Assembly (NCBI RefSeq): GCF_000023825.1 | Contig: NC_013061.1 | Span: 1,178,001 to 1,242,000, forward strand | Source: Pedobacter heparinus DSM 2366 | GTDB lineage: Bacteria; Bacteroidota; Bacteroidia; Sphingobacteriales; Sphingobacteriaceae | Length of the DNA stretch: 64,000 nt | Direction: 5' to 3' | Part shown: positions 8,264-18,372 of the stretch, in pieces | Layout: the number at the start of each line of letters is the position of its first letter | How positions within the stretch are numbered: the stretch's first letter is position 1 | Position numbers and translations under genes: made by a program | The notes under the pieces: model-generated | Databases searched by the model: none | Told to the model about the DNA's origin: nothing | What the model saw: only the letters and a program-made list of their open reading frames with translations

Positions 8264-11245
8264 ATGAAATTTGGATTATTACCTAAAATTCTACTTATTG
8301 TCAAATATGGCTATGTTTTGCTGCTTATTTATGGCAGTTTGGCTATAATTGGACACACCGAAGCTTTCTGTCAGAAGCATGAAGGCATTACCATCAATGG
8401 GAAAGTTTCCGATGAAAAGGGTGAGACTTTACCCGGAGTAACGGTAAAAGTAAAAGGAACAGCCGTTGGCACAACAACAGATGCGGATGGAAATTATACC
8501 GTTAAGGCCCCAAAAGGGGCCATGCTTACTTTCAAAAGCATTGGCTACCTACTGAAAGAGATTGAAGTGAAAGACCAGGTCGGGATCAATGTGGTTTTAC
8601 AAACTGATACTAAAACATTAGAGGAACTCATCGTAGTTGGTTACGGAACCCAGAAGAAAAGTGATGTAACAGGTGCTGTAGCATCCATCTCTAAAGAAAG
8701 ATTAGACAACATGGTAAGAACAGATGTGGTACAGCTGATACAGGGGGCAGCAGCCGGACTAAATGTGTCTACTACTGCAGCCGGGGCAGATCCTGAAAGT
8801 GGTGCTGTGCTGTTGATCCGTGGCCGTAAATCTATCAGTGCCAGTAACGATCCATTGATCATTCTTGACGGGATCCCTTATAATGGCATCTTATCTGATA
8901 TCAATTCCAATGATATTGAAAGCCTGGATATTTTAAAAGATGCTTCTGCAGTTGCAATTTATGGTTCCAGGGCTTCAAATGGTGTAATTCTGATCCAAAC
9001 GAAACAAGGTACCAAAGGAAAGGCAGCCATTAAATATGATTTTTTGTACGGGTTACAGAATGTGGCCAATTTCCCACACCTGATGAACGGTCAGGAGTAT
9101 TACGATTTTAAAAAGGGAGTTACCAATCCTGATGATGATACCGAAGCTGCAATTACCCCATCAGAACTGGAAGTATACAATTCAGGTTCCTACAATTCAT
9201 TTACCTGGAAAGACCTGATCCTGAGAAGGGGGAACAGTCAGCAGCATAATCTATCTGTATCTGGCGGTGCGGAAAAAACGACTTACAATGTAAGTATGTC
9301 TTACCTGGGTACAAAGGGTATTGTCATTAATGACCAGTACAAACGCATCAATACCAGGATAAATGTTACTTCAAATATCAAAAGCTGGTTAACACTGGGC
9401 AGCAGCAGTATGGCTGGGTATATCAACAACAGCGGAGCCAAGCCCTCGTTTATCGACCTGTTTAATAAATCGCCTCTGGCGGTCCCTTTCAACCCTGACG
9501 GTTCTGTAAACATTACACCGATTGCCGATGACCCAAGGAAGATCAATCCGATTGAAAACCTTTTGTATGACGATTTAAAAAGGAAGTATTCCGTTTCCAG
9601 CAATAACTACTTAAATGTTAACCTTCCTTTTGTAAAGGGACTTTCTTACCGGCTGAATACAGGTGTGCAGTATGAATCAGCTGAGAAAAACTGGTACCAG
9701 GGCACCAATACAGGTAAAAGCGGAGCCCTGAAAGGGGAGAGTGAAACCAATTTGGGGGTTAAATATTCTTATACCATTGAAAGTATCTTTTCCTACAAAA
9801 GAGATATCGGAAAACACAATATTTTCCTTACCGGCCTGTTAAGTGTTGAAGAAAAGGAAAATAAGAACAGCATTTTAAACGGACAGGGTTTTGCCAACGA
9901 CTTTTTATCTTATTACGGCATTACACAGGCCAGCAAAATTGTTCCTTCCTATAACTATTTTAAAACTAACCTCTTGTCGCAGATGTTCAGGGCAAATTAT
10001 GCTTACGACAACAGGTACCTGTTCACGTTTACCGTGCGCAGGGATGGCTTCTCGGGTTTTGGTGCAAACAGAAAATACGGAGTTTTCCCTTCAGTGGCCC
10101 TGGGCTGGAATATTGCCAATGAAAAATTCCTCAGTGGCGTGAAAGAAACGCTTAGTACATTGAAACTGCGTGCATCTTACGGCCTTAGCGGAAACCAGGC
10201 CATTAGTCCTTATCAAACCCTTTCGCAGCTTACTGAAGGTGATTATATTGACGGAACAGTACCTGCACCCGGTTACATTCCTTCCACGCTGGGAACTGCC
10301 GGCCTGGGCTGGGAATCTACACGGGCATTTAATATTGGTTTAGATTTTGGCCTGTTTAATTCCAGAATTACCGGTGATGTTAATGTGTATAAAAATAAAA
10401 CGAATGATTTGCTCCTTAAACGTGCTATTTCTGCAGTACACGGGGTAAACAGTGTATTTCAGAATATTGGTAAAACCATCAATGAAGGGATAGAGGTCAG
10501 CATTAACAGCAGGAACATTACCAAATCTAAATTCACCTGGGACTCAAACATTAACTTCTCATTCATCAATACAGAAATATTGGATCTATACGGGGACGGG
10601 AAAAATGACATTGCCAATAACTGGTTTTTAGGAGAGCAGATCAAGGTAAATTACGATTACAGATTTATTGGGGTCTGGCAGGAAGAAGATACGGAGCTGG
10701 CAGCTAAATATGGTGCAAAACCCGGATATGCAAGGTATGAGGATCTAAATAATAATGGAGTTTATGATCCTGACGACCGTCAGCTCATCGGTTCGCCAGA
10801 GCCTAACTTTACCTGGGGCCTTACCAATAATTTCAAGTATAAAAACTTCGGTTTATCGGTATTTATGTACGGTAAGATGGGCACACTGAAGGCCAACCCC
10901 TATAAAGACAGAAATTATTTAATTGCCAGGACCTACTGGACACCGGAGAACAGAAATAATGAGTTCTGGGCCAATTCCAGTCAGGCTAACCGTTATCTGG
11001 GAAAAGGGATAACACCTAGTGTCTACGACAATGCAGATTTTATCAGAATTAAAGATATCACGCTAAGTTATTCCTTTGCACCAAAATTACTTTCAACAGC
11101 AGGCCTGAACAGGCTTAATGTATTTTTTAGTGGGAAAAACCTCTTCACCATCACAAAATGGGGCGCGCTCGATCCGGAGCTGGATGCGCAACGGGCTATC
11201 CCTTTACAGCGCGAATATATCATGGGTTTAAATCTTAGTTTCTAA
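8264..11245 (+). CDS. SusC/RagA-family TonB-linked outer-membrane transporter
   Basis: Outer-membrane, TonB-dependent importer of oligosaccharides, 993 residues. A long hydrophobic N-terminal leader (to about residue 36) is followed by a carboxypeptidase-like regulatory domain (about 45-120, ITINGKVSDEKGETLPGVTV), the SusC hallmark LEELIVVGYGTQKK, the plug domain (DPLIILDGIPYNG, DASAVAIYGSRASNGVILI) and a beta-barrel ending in REYIMGLNLSF. The neighbouring SusD gene begins about 20 bp after the stop, so both form the usual lidded importer. It is the first gene of the LacI-controlled operon. The substrate is not readable from the sequence, but the downstream enzymes point to a uronate-containing glycan. 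Confidence 0.96.
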   Translation: MKFGLLPKILLIVKYGYVLLLIYGSLAIIGHTEAFCQKHEGITINGKVSDEKGETLPGVTVKVKGTAVGTTTDADGNYTVKAPKGAMLTFKSIGYLLKEIEVKDQVGINVVLQTDTKTLEELIVVGYGTQKKSDVTGAVASISKERLDNMVRTDVVQLIQGAAAGLNVSTTAAGADPESGAVLLIRGRKSISASNDPLIILDGIPYNGILSDINSNDIESLDILKDASAVAIYGSRASNGVILIQTKQGTKGKAAIKYDFLYGLQNVANFPHLMNGQEYYDFKKGVTNPDDDTEAAITPSELEVYNSGSYNSFTWKDLILRRGNSQQHNLSVSGGAEKTTYNVSMSYLGTKGIVINDQYKRINTRINVTSNIKSWLTLGSSSMAGYINNSGAKPSFIDLFNKSPLAVPFNPDGSVNITPIADDPRKINPIENLLYDDLKRKYSVSSNNYLNVNLPFVKGLSYRLNTGVQYESAEKNWYQGTNTGKSGALKGESETNLGVKYSYTIESIFSYKRDIGKHNIFLTGLLSVEEKENKNSILNGQGFANDFLSYYGITQASKIVPSYNYFKTNLLSQMFRANYAYDNRYLFTFTVRRDGFSGFGANRKYGVFPSVALGWNIANEKFLSGVKETLSTLKLRASYGLSGNQAISPYQTLSQLTEGDYIDGTVPAPGYIPSTLGTAGLGWESTRAFNIGLDFGLFNSRITGDVNVYKNKTNDLLLKRAISAVHGVNSVFQNIGKTINEGIEVSINSRNITKSKFTWDSNINFSFINTEILDLYGDGKNDIANNWFLGEQIKVNYDYRFIGVWQEEDTELAAKYGAKPGYARYEDLNNNGVYDPDDRQLIGSPEPNFTWGLTNNFKYKNFGLSVFMYGKMGTLKANPYKDRNYLIARTYWTPENRNNEFWANSSQANRYLGKGITPSVYDNADFIRIKDITLSYSFAPKLLSTAGLNRLNVFFSGKNLFTITKWGALDPELDAQRAIPLQREYIMGLNLSF

Positions 11246-11266
11246 TAAATATAAATGTTAAAAGAC

Positions 11267-13039
11267 ATGAAAAAGATTAAGAACGTTTTTGTTGCCATTG
11301 TATCGGTAACCTGTTTAATAAGCTGCTCAAAGGAACGGCTGGTAGAAAGTCCGCCAAACTTTATAACTGCCGATGTATTATATACCACTGTTGAAGGTTT
11401 TGATGCCGGCCTTAATGGCTTATATGCGTCGGTAAGGGATGAAAGAAATGGATTGAATTATACCAGCGGATTTGGCACCATAGATCTGAGGGCAGCCATC
11501 ATGATTACCGGTACAGATAATATTGGTGCCGGAAGTAATACCGGGGGATTGTCGACCATTACTGCCGACTGGACCAAAAATACGCCGGCCGACCCCAATA
11601 TTGACAAATTGTTTTTATGGTTGTATAAAGTAGTGAGTGCGGCCAATACCATCATTACCAGAGCAGAAAATCCGGTGATAAAATGGGGTGCCGGTAATAA
11701 AGAAAGGGTATTGGGCGAAGCCAGGACGGTAAGGGCCTGGGCATACCGTCACCTTACCTACTTATGGGGCGATGTACCTTTATTAACGGAAGAGGTATCA
11801 GGCGAGAATATCAGAACAGACCTTGTACGTGAAAAAGTAGCTACCATCAGAAGGGTGATGATTGAAGATTTTAAATATGGAGCCGAAAACCTTCCCTGGT
11901 CGCCCACCAAAGCAGGCCGCTTAACCAGGGGAGTGGCGCAAACCTACCTTTCAGAAATCTACCTTGCTGTGGGAAAACCGGATTCTGCATTGTTCTGGGC
12001 AAATGAATGTATCACCAAAGGACCTTATAGTTTGGTTAAGACCAGGTATGGTGCTGGTTCCGACCAGCCTGGTGTAGCTTTTATGGATATGTTCAATCCG
12101 GGCAAAACAAATATTTCAGATGGAAATACGGAAGCCCTTTGGGTAATGCAGTGGGAAAGGAACGCGATTGGGGGAGGTGAGAACCTGATGCGCCATGAAA
12201 CAACAATGAGGTATCCGAATGCGAGGTATGTGAACCGTGTAGGTTTTCTTACGGCAACAGATGCCCGCGGTGGCCGGGGCTGGAGCCGTCAGACCATTAC
12301 CAAACAGGCTTTATTGTGGTACACCGCTTCGAGTGACGTTCCGGCAGGTAAGGTTGACCAGAGAAGTTCTGAATTTGCACTGCGTAAATATTTTATCCTG
12401 GGGGCCGATGATAATTTTGCAGGTCTGACCAATACGGCGACCAAAGCACCATGGAAATTAGGGGATACCGTATGGCTGGCAACCGGGATATCAAGAAGTA
12501 TAATTGCTGATCCTGGTATGAAATCTAAAAGTGGTGCGGTTAATTTTTCCTTACTGCCGGATGGTACTGCCAATAACAACGACTGGCCATACAGTTTGAA
12601 ATTTGCTTATAATGATGCCGGCTTTGCCAATACAACAGAGTCTCACCAGGACCAGATCTATATGCGTCTGGCAGAGACCATTTTGTTAAGGGCAGAGGCT
12701 AAAGGCCGTTTGGGTAACTTACCTGGAGCTGCAGATGACATTAACCTGCTGCGTGACCGTGCGAATGCCAAACGGGTTATTGTGTCCAACTTTGGTGCAA
12801 CATTAACTACTTTCCTGGATTATATCCTGGACGAGCGCTCCCGGGAATTGCTGGTGGAAGAACACCGCAGGTATACCTTATTGCGTATGGGTGGGGCCAG
12901 TTTTTTCTACAGGAGAACCAATACCTTCAATACCATCAGTAAAAACCTTGCACTAAGGGATACATTGTTGCCTATTCCGCAATCGGTAATTGATGCAAAC
13001 CTGACTTTAAAAATGCCTCAAAATCCTGGATTTAACTAA
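11267..13039 (+). CDS. SusD/RagB-family glycan-binding lipoprotein
   Basis: Surface lipoprotein that forms the lid of the SusC channel. From the ATG at 11267 (MKKIKN) it has 590 residues with an SPII signal and a lipobox-like LISC; an upstream in-frame ATG at 11255 would add four residues and cannot be excluded. SusD features are visible: helical TPR-like segments, AEIYLAVGKPDSALFWANECI in the first half and YMRLAETILLRAEAKGRLG plus LDYILDERSRELLVEEHRR in the second, and the terminal PIPQSVIDANLTLKMPQNPGF. It pairs with the SusC gene just upstream. Confidence 0.95.
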   Translation: MKKIKNVFVAIVSVTCLISCSKERLVESPPNFITADVLYTTVEGFDAGLNGLYASVRDERNGLNYTSGFGTIDLRAAIMITGTDNIGAGSNTGGLSTITADWTKNTPADPNIDKLFLWLYKVVSAANTIITRAENPVIKWGAGNKERVLGEARTVRAWAYRHLTYLWGDVPLLTEEVSGENIRTDLVREKVATIRRVMIEDFKYGAENLPWSPTKAGRLTRGVAQTYLSEIYLAVGKPDSALFWANECITKGPYSLVKTRYGAGSDQPGVAFMDMFNPGKTNISDGNTEALWVMQWERNAIGGGENLMRHETTMRYPNARYVNRVGFLTATDARGGRGWSRQTITKQALLWYTASSDVPAGKVDQRSSEFALRKYFILGADDNFAGLTNTATKAPWKLGDTVWLATGISRSIIADPGMKSKSGAVNFSLLPDGTANNNDWPYSLKFAYNDAGFANTTESHQDQIYMRLAETILLRAEAKGRLGNLPGAADDINLLRDRANAKRVIVSNFGATLTTFLDYILDERSRELLVEEHRRYTLLRMGGASFFYRRTNTFNTISKNLALRDTLLPIPQSVIDANLTLKMPQNPGFN

Positions 13040-13069
13040 ATATCACCTATTAAAACAATAAGACCGAAG

Positions 13070-15430
13070 ATGAAACGGACCACAAGTATTTTAAAAATGA
13101 CAATGCTGTTGCTGCTGACTGCATTTACCACTTATGCTCAGCAGATTGGTAAGGACAATCCTTTACTGGGCGACTGGAAGACCAGCGATAATAAATATTA
13201 TCTGCAGGTATTTCTGACCAAGGAAGGTGCCTGTAAGGCCAATCTGATCAATAAGCTAAATTCGCCTGAAGCGCCGCTTGCAGTGCTTTCTGCTGAACTT
13301 GCAGGAACTGCCCTTAACTTTAACGGGGATGGCTGGAGCGGAAAAGCAGAAAAGGGTAAGTTAAACCTGGTTAAAGGAACAGAGAAACTTGTGTTCAATC
13401 ATTATGTCCGTACTTCCCCAACCATGGGAGCAGCGGCACCTAAGGATGCAATTGTATTGTTTAATGGTAAAGGCCTGGATGAATGGGGCAAATTGGCCCC
13501 TAAAGAATGGTTAAAACCAGATGGCCCTGTTGATGGCTGGAAAATTTTACCCGGTGGGATTCTTGAAGTTACCCCAGGTACAGGTTCCATCGTTACCAAA
13601 AAAGTGTTTGGAGATTTAAAACTTCATTTTGAATGTCGTTTATTGGGCGAAGTGACCAATGGTGGTGTATATTTCATGTCCAGATATGAAATAAATATCA
13701 AAGATTCTTATGGCCAGATCGGAGGTTCTCCATCCGGCGCTTTTGGAAACATTTCCAAACCGGCTGATTTTTATCCCAGTGTAAATATGGCGTATCCGCC
13801 TATGGTATGGCAAACATTTGATATCGAGTTCAGGGCACCCCGTTTCGATGCTTCGGGTACTAAAAAGATAGAAAGTGCCCGCATTTCAATTGTGCACAAT
13901 GGGGTGCAAACTTATAAAGATGCCCCTATGGAAGAAGTTAAAGGCGCAACAGGAATTTTGGGCGAAGCAGGTGTAGGTCCGATTTATTTACAGGAGCACG
14001 GTACAGCTTATCAGTTCAGAAATATCTGGGTGGTAGATAAAACAGTTAAGGGTACAGAAAATGCGCATACGCCCGTAGTGGCATCTGCTGATGGCGCTGT
14101 GAAGAAAGGCGGTGGCGGTAAAAAAGGCGGTGGTGGCAAAAAGAATGGCACAGGTAAAAAGCCTGGTGCAGAAGGCGATACGGCTGCTGCCGGTGAGCAA
14201 CCTGCCAAAAAGAAAGGCGGAAGTAGTAAAAAGAATGCCACTGCAGATTATGAAGGTGAAAAGAACCCGGCTTATGCCGCGGTAACCGTAATGATCACAC
14301 CAGATTTAAGTGGAAAGCCGGCAAAACCTGTTGGTTTTAACCATCCCGGCGTATTGGTAAACCGTGCACAGCTGGACGAAATTAAGAAAAGGGTAGCTGC
14401 GGGAACCGAGCCACAGAAGTCGGCTTTTGAAGCCTTAAAAGAGAGTCCCCTGGGTGCTTTGGGTTATACCCCTCAGCCAAGGGATACCGTTTCCTGTGGT
14501 CCTTATTCTAAACCCAACCTGGGCTGTAAAGATGAACAGAATGATTGTGCAGCAGCCTATACACAGGCTTTGTTATGGTTCATTACCGGCAATAAAACCT
14601 ATGCTGAAAGTGCCATCAAAATTATGAATGCCTGGTCAACAAATCTCGTAGGTGGGCATAATTATGCCAATGGCCCTGTACAGGCAGCCTGGTGCGGTTC
14701 GGTATGGCCAAGAGCTGCTGAAATTATCAGGTACACTTATAAAGGTTGGTCTGATGCGGATGTGCTAAAATTTCAAAACATGCTCAGGGTACAATATCTG
14801 CCATCTATTATTCATGGCGATTGTGAGAACGGCAATAAGGAACTGGCCATGGCCGAAGCAATTATCAATATTGGCGTGTTTAATGATGACCGTACAGTGT
14901 TTGACCTGGGTTTAAAAATGTGGAGGGGGCGAACTCCTGCTTATATCTATTTGAAAACGGATGGGCCAAAACCAATAGACCCTCCGGGCTGCGGACCGGC
15001 AATATGGAGCAATAAAGGCTATATGCCAGAACTTGTTGATGGTTTGATGCAGGAAACGGCAAGAGACTCCCATCACCCATGGATGGCTTTTGCTTCGATG
15101 GCAAATGCTGCCGAAACGGCCAGGCAACAAGGGGTCGACCTATACGCCGAAGAAGGTAAAAGGATGGTGGCTGCTTTGGAATTCCAGGCACAATACTTAA
15201 AACCGAATAAAGCTACACCACCTGCAGAATTACAATTTGCATTGCAGCCAACCTGGGAGATCGCCTACAATCATTTTCACAACAGAATGGGTATGAATTT
15301 GCCAAATATGAAACTGGTTCTACCTACCAACAGGCCAACCAAAGGCGATCACCATATGCTGTGGGAAACCCTTACGCATGCTGAAATGGGGAAAATAGGT
15401 GTTCCTGAACAGGTTAAAAAAGCAAAATAA
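13070..15430 (+). CDS. DUF1080-alginate lyase fusion protein, exported
   Basis: 786 residues, signal peptide to about residue 23. Residues ~28-115 form a small beta domain of unknown type. Residues ~125-325 match DUF1080 (3-keto-disaccharide hydrolase, jelly roll): IVLFNGKGLDEWGK, GGVYFMSRYEINIKD, YQFRNIWVVD. Residues ~340-410 are a Gly/Lys-rich low-complexity linker. Residues ~425-775 resemble the alginate_lyase (alpha/alpha-toroid) family: FNHPGVLVNRAQLDEIKKRV, TGNKTYAESAIKIMNAWS, ETARDSHHPWMAFASMANAAE. Joining a 3-keto-glycoside-cleaving domain and a polysaccharide-lyase-type domain in one chain suggests attack on a uronate polymer or oligomer in the periplasm or at the surface. Exact lyase specificity cannot be read. 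Confidence 0.88.
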   Translation: MKRTTSILKMTMLLLLTAFTTYAQQIGKDNPLLGDWKTSDNKYYLQVFLTKEGACKANLINKLNSPEAPLAVLSAELAGTALNFNGDGWSGKAEKGKLNLVKGTEKLVFNHYVRTSPTMGAAAPKDAIVLFNGKGLDEWGKLAPKEWLKPDGPVDGWKILPGGILEVTPGTGSIVTKKVFGDLKLHFECRLLGEVTNGGVYFMSRYEINIKDSYGQIGGSPSGAFGNISKPADFYPSVNMAYPPMVWQTFDIEFRAPRFDASGTKKIESARISIVHNGVQTYKDAPMEEVKGATGILGEAGVGPIYLQEHGTAYQFRNIWVVDKTVKGTENAHTPVVASADGAVKKGGGGKKGGGGKKNGTGKKPGAEGDTAAAGEQPAKKKGGSSKKNATADYEGEKNPAYAAVTVMITPDLSGKPAKPVGFNHPGVLVNRAQLDEIKKRVAAGTEPQKSAFEALKESPLGALGYTPQPRDTVSCGPYSKPNLGCKDEQNDCAAAYTQALLWFITGNKTYAESAIKIMNAWSTNLVGGHNYANGPVQAAWCGSVWPRAAEIIRYTYKGWSDADVLKFQNMLRVQYLPSIIHGDCENGNKELAMAEAIINIGVFNDDRTVFDLGLKMWRGRTPAYIYLKTDGPKPIDPPGCGPAIWSNKGYMPELVDGLMQETARDSHHPWMAFASMANAAETARQQGVDLYAEEGKRMVAALEFQAQYLKPNKATPPAELQFALQPTWEIAYNHFHNRMGMNLPNMKLVLPTNRPTKGDHHMLWETLTHAEMGKIGVPEQVKKAK

Positions 15431-15436
15431 TAAACT

Positions 15437-16393
15437 ATGATTTTTAAAAAACTGATCCCTGTAATGTTGCTGTTGTGCATAAGTACACAGTTAATGGCCC
15501 AGAAAACCAGAGCAGGTATTCCCGTAAAAATTGCACTGCAAGCTTATTCATTTAGTAAATTACTGAATGACAATGCCAAAGGCCGTGGTGCCGGAATGTC
15601 TTTGCCAGATTTGCTTGATTTTAGTGCTGAAAATAATTTTGATGCGGTTGACCTTACCGGCTATTTTTTTCCGGGTTACCCCAACGTTCCTTCCGATGAA
15701 TACATCAACAACGTTAAAAGAAAAGCATTTCAACTGGGCCTCGACATTTGCGGAACAGGGGTGAAAAATGATTTCGCCAATCCGGACCCTGAAAAACGGG
15801 CAGCAGATGTAAAACATGTTAAAGAGTGGATCGATGTGGCCGTAAAACTGGGAGCACCTGTAATACGGATCTTTTCGGGCAACATTCCAGAAGGCTATGA
15901 AAAGCGATGGGACGAGATTGCCAGATACATGGCTGCCAGCATTAAAGAATGTGCCGACTATGGTAAAAAGCGAGGAGTAATGGTAGGTGTCCAAAATCAT
16001 GGAGATTTTTTGAAAACAGGTGACGAAACCATCAGGCTCGTTAAAATGGTAAATTCCGAATGGTTTGGGGTAATTGTAGATTCAGGTTATTTTTTAACGG
16101 AAGACCCTTATGCCGACATGGCAAAGGTAATGCCTTATGCAGTTAATTTTTTGTTAAAGGAAAGCCCCATACCTGGTGGCAGTGATGTACGCATTGATCT
16201 TCCGAAAGTGATGAAGATCCTTAAAGACAGTAAGTACATCGGGTATCTTCCCATAGAAACGCTTTCGGCTAAAGGACCTGGAAAGGAAGGAAATAAATCA
16301 GCAGTAAAGAAACCGGCCTATGATCCTTATCAGGTAGTGCCTGTTTTCCTTAAGGAGGTAAAAGCTGCAGTTAAAGAAGCTTATAAAAATTAA
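15437..16393 (+). CDS. Exported sugar isomerase/epimerase-like TIM barrel (paralogue 1)
   Basis: 318 residues with a signal peptide (cleavage near LMA-QKT), so it should act in the periplasm. The body is an AP_endonuc_2/xylose isomerase-like TIM barrel: FDAVDLTGYFFPGYP, ADVKHVKEWIDVAVKLGAP, VGVQNHGDFLK, FGVIVDSGYF and YLPIETLS. At the usual metal-binding Glu position (ENH in relatives) it has Gln186 (VQNHG); Asp215 and Glu274 are kept, while the usual His in the next strand (HxKD) reads NFLLKES. It begins 6 bp after the fusion-enzyme gene and heads a row of four paralogues. A role on 3-keto or dehydrated sugars is more likely than on sugar phosphates, because it is exported (inference). Confidence 0.88.
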   Translation: MIFKKLIPVMLLLCISTQLMAQKTRAGIPVKIALQAYSFSKLLNDNAKGRGAGMSLPDLLDFSAENNFDAVDLTGYFFPGYPNVPSDEYINNVKRKAFQLGLDICGTGVKNDFANPDPEKRAADVKHVKEWIDVAVKLGAPVIRIFSGNIPEGYEKRWDEIARYMAASIKECADYGKKRGVMVGVQNHGDFLKTGDETIRLVKMVNSEWFGVIVDSGYFLTEDPYADMAKVMPYAVNFLLKESPIPGGSDVRIDLPKVMKILKDSKYIGYLPIETLSAKGPGKEGNKSAVKKPAYDPYQVVPVFLKEVKAAVKEAYKN

Positions 16394-16403
16394 TATATCC
16401 GGT

Positions 16404-17327
16404 ATGAAAAAATATACAATAGCCCTATGCCTGTTCAGTTCGGCGCTGTTTGCCCAAAATGCAAAACAGCCGGGTTCGGCAGTTAAAACAAGCTTAAATG
16501 CCTATTCATTTAATAAGAATATGACTGTCAGCAAGTCGATGACCCTTTTCCAGCTGCTGGATTATGCTGCGGAACAGAATTTTGATGCCATCGACATTAC
16601 GGCTTATTTCTTCCCCGGATATCCAAACGTTCCCAGTGATGAGGTAATCAATAATGTGAAGAGGAAGGCTTTCCAGCTGGGCCTTGACATTAGTGGTACA
16701 GGTGTAAAAAATGACTTTGCCAATCCAGATCCTGCAAAACGCGCAGCAGATGTAAAGCACGTTAAGGAATGGATAGATGTAGCTGTAAAGCTGGGTGCCC
16801 CGGTAATCAGGGTTTTTGCAGGCCCTGTTCCAAGTGGTTACGAGGGTAAGTGGGATGAAGTGGCTAAATACATGGCCCAAAGTTTAAAGGAATGTGCCGA
16901 TTACGGCCGGCAAAAAGGAGTGCTGGTTGGCGTACAAAACCATGGCGATTTCTTAAAAACAGCCGATGAAGCGATAAAGATCGTTAAGATGGTCAATTCT
17001 GAATGGTTTGGTGTAATTGTAGATACCGGTTATTTCATTACAAAAGATCCCTATGCAGATATTGAAAAGATAATGCCTTATGCGGTCAATTTTCAGATTA
17101 AGGAAAGCCCTTTTGGCCCGCGCAGTACCATAAAAACCGATTTGCCAAGGCTCATGAAAATCATCAATAAGAGTGGTTACAGGGGATACCTGCCCATAGA
17201 GACCTTAGAGATCAAAGGAGAACCACGCCCGGTACCGGACATTCCGTACAACCCCTTCGTTTTGGTGCCTGCTTTTTTGAAGGACTTAAAAGCAGCTATC
17301 CATTCTGAATATAAAAGAGAGCATTAA
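16404..17327 (+). CDS. Exported sugar isomerase/epimerase-like TIM barrel (paralogue 2)
   Basis: 307 residues, signal peptide ending near LFA-QNA. Same TIM-barrel plan as its neighbours, with FDAIDITAYFFPGYP, the long shared block RAADVKHVKEWIDVAVKLG, LVGVQNHGDFLKT (Gln178 in place of the usual Glu), FGVIVDTGYF, NFQIKESPFG and YLPIETLE. It is 10 bp downstream of paralogue 1 and 18 bp upstream of paralogue 3, clearly one transcript. The high identity of the central block and lower identity of the N-terminal third suggest tandem duplication with divergence around the substrate pocket. Confidence 0.88.
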   Translation: MKKYTIALCLFSSALFAQNAKQPGSAVKTSLNAYSFNKNMTVSKSMTLFQLLDYAAEQNFDAIDITAYFFPGYPNVPSDEVINNVKRKAFQLGLDISGTGVKNDFANPDPAKRAADVKHVKEWIDVAVKLGAPVIRVFAGPVPSGYEGKWDEVAKYMAQSLKECADYGRQKGVLVGVQNHGDFLKTADEAIKIVKMVNSEWFGVIVDTGYFITKDPYADIEKIMPYAVNFQIKESPFGPRSTIKTDLPRLMKIINKSGYRGYLPIETLEIKGEPRPVPDIPYNPFVLVPAFLKDLKAAIHSEYKREH

Positions 17328-17345
17328 GTATAAATCAGAACAACA

Positions 17346-18350
17346 ATGAATATTAGAAAAAAAAGAATGATGCGAAATGTATCCGCTGCAATTTTAACAG
17401 CTGGTATACTTTTATGCGGGGAGGCATTATTTGCCCAGGATAACCTGCAGATACAGAGAAAGGGGAAGGCTAGTGTTAAGATCAGTTTAAATGCTTATTC
17501 CTTTACAAAACCGCTTTTAGATAAAGTACGGGGCCGTGGAGCAGGAATGTCCTTATTTGAATTAATGGACTGGTCGGCCAAAAACGGTTTTGATGCGGTA
17601 GACCTTACCGGCTATTTTTTTCCGGGTTACCCGGCAGTACCCAGTGATGAGTTTATCAATGAGATAAAAAAACATGCTTTTAAACTGGGGCTTGACATCA
17701 GTGGTACAGGGGTACGCAATGATTTTGCTGATCCTGATCCTGTAAAAAGGGCGGCTGACGTAAAACATGTAAAAGAATGGATAGATGTGGCTGTAAAATT
17801 AGGCGCGCCTGTGATCAGGATCTTCGCCGGGCCAATTCCGGCTGGTTATGAAAATAAACGTGCTGAAATTGAAGCTTATATGGCTGCAAGTATGAAGGAA
17901 TGTGCCGATTATGGAAAATTAAGGGGCGTACTGATTGGTGTGCAGAACCACGGCGATTTTCTTAAGACAGCCGACGAAACGATCAGCCTGGTAAAACGTG
18001 TCAACTCCGATTGGTTTGGTGTAATTGTAGATTCGGGGTATTTCATTACTGAAGACCCCTATGTAGATATAGAAAAAACTATGCCTTATGCCGTTAATTT
18101 TCAATTGAAACTAAGCGCTTTTGGCGCAGCAAGCCCTATAAAAATAGATTTGCCAAGAATCATGAAAATTGTTGAAAAAACAGGATATCGCGGTTATCTG
18201 CCTATAGAAACACTATCGCCTCAGGGCGGTAACAAAAACAAGAAAAATACACCAAACGCTGCAGACAAGGCCGCTTATGACCCTTATACGGTGGTGCCGG
18301 CATTTTTAAAAGAAGTTAAGGCTGCACAGCTGGCACAGTTTGGAGATTAG
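17346..18350 (+). CDS. Exported sugar isomerase/epimerase-like TIM barrel (paralogue 3)
   Basis: 334 residues with a basic N-terminus (MNIRKKRMMRN) and a signal peptide to about LFA-QDN. Motifs match the other copies: FDAVDLTGYFFPGYP, ADVKHVKEWIDVAVKLGAP, IGVQNHGDFLKT (Gln for Glu), FGVIVDSGYF, YLPIETLS. The strand that reads NFQIKES in paralogue 2 is NFQLKLS here, and a Lys/Asn-rich insertion (GGNKNKKN) precedes the last helix; paralogue 1 has a similar insertion. Probably soluble in the periplasm. Which step it catalyses cannot be told from sequence. Confidence 0.88.
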   Translation: MNIRKKRMMRNVSAAILTAGILLCGEALFAQDNLQIQRKGKASVKISLNAYSFTKPLLDKVRGRGAGMSLFELMDWSAKNGFDAVDLTGYFFPGYPAVPSDEFINEIKKHAFKLGLDISGTGVRNDFADPDPVKRAADVKHVKEWIDVAVKLGAPVIRIFAGPIPAGYENKRAEIEAYMAASMKECADYGKLRGVLIGVQNHGDFLKTADETISLVKRVNSDWFGVIVDSGYFITEDPYVDIEKTMPYAVNFQLKLSAFGAASPIKIDLPRIMKIVEKTGYRGYLPIETLSPQGGNKNKKNTPNAADKAAYDPYTVVPAFLKEVKAAQLAQFGD

Positions 18351-18372
18351 ATTTTTACAACAGACATGACCA

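Noticed and set aside
14011..14241. Proline/phenylalanine-rich minus-strand frame in the DUF1080-lyase gene
   Set aside because: It mirrors the Gly/Lys-rich linker codons (GGC/AAA) and has no support of its own.
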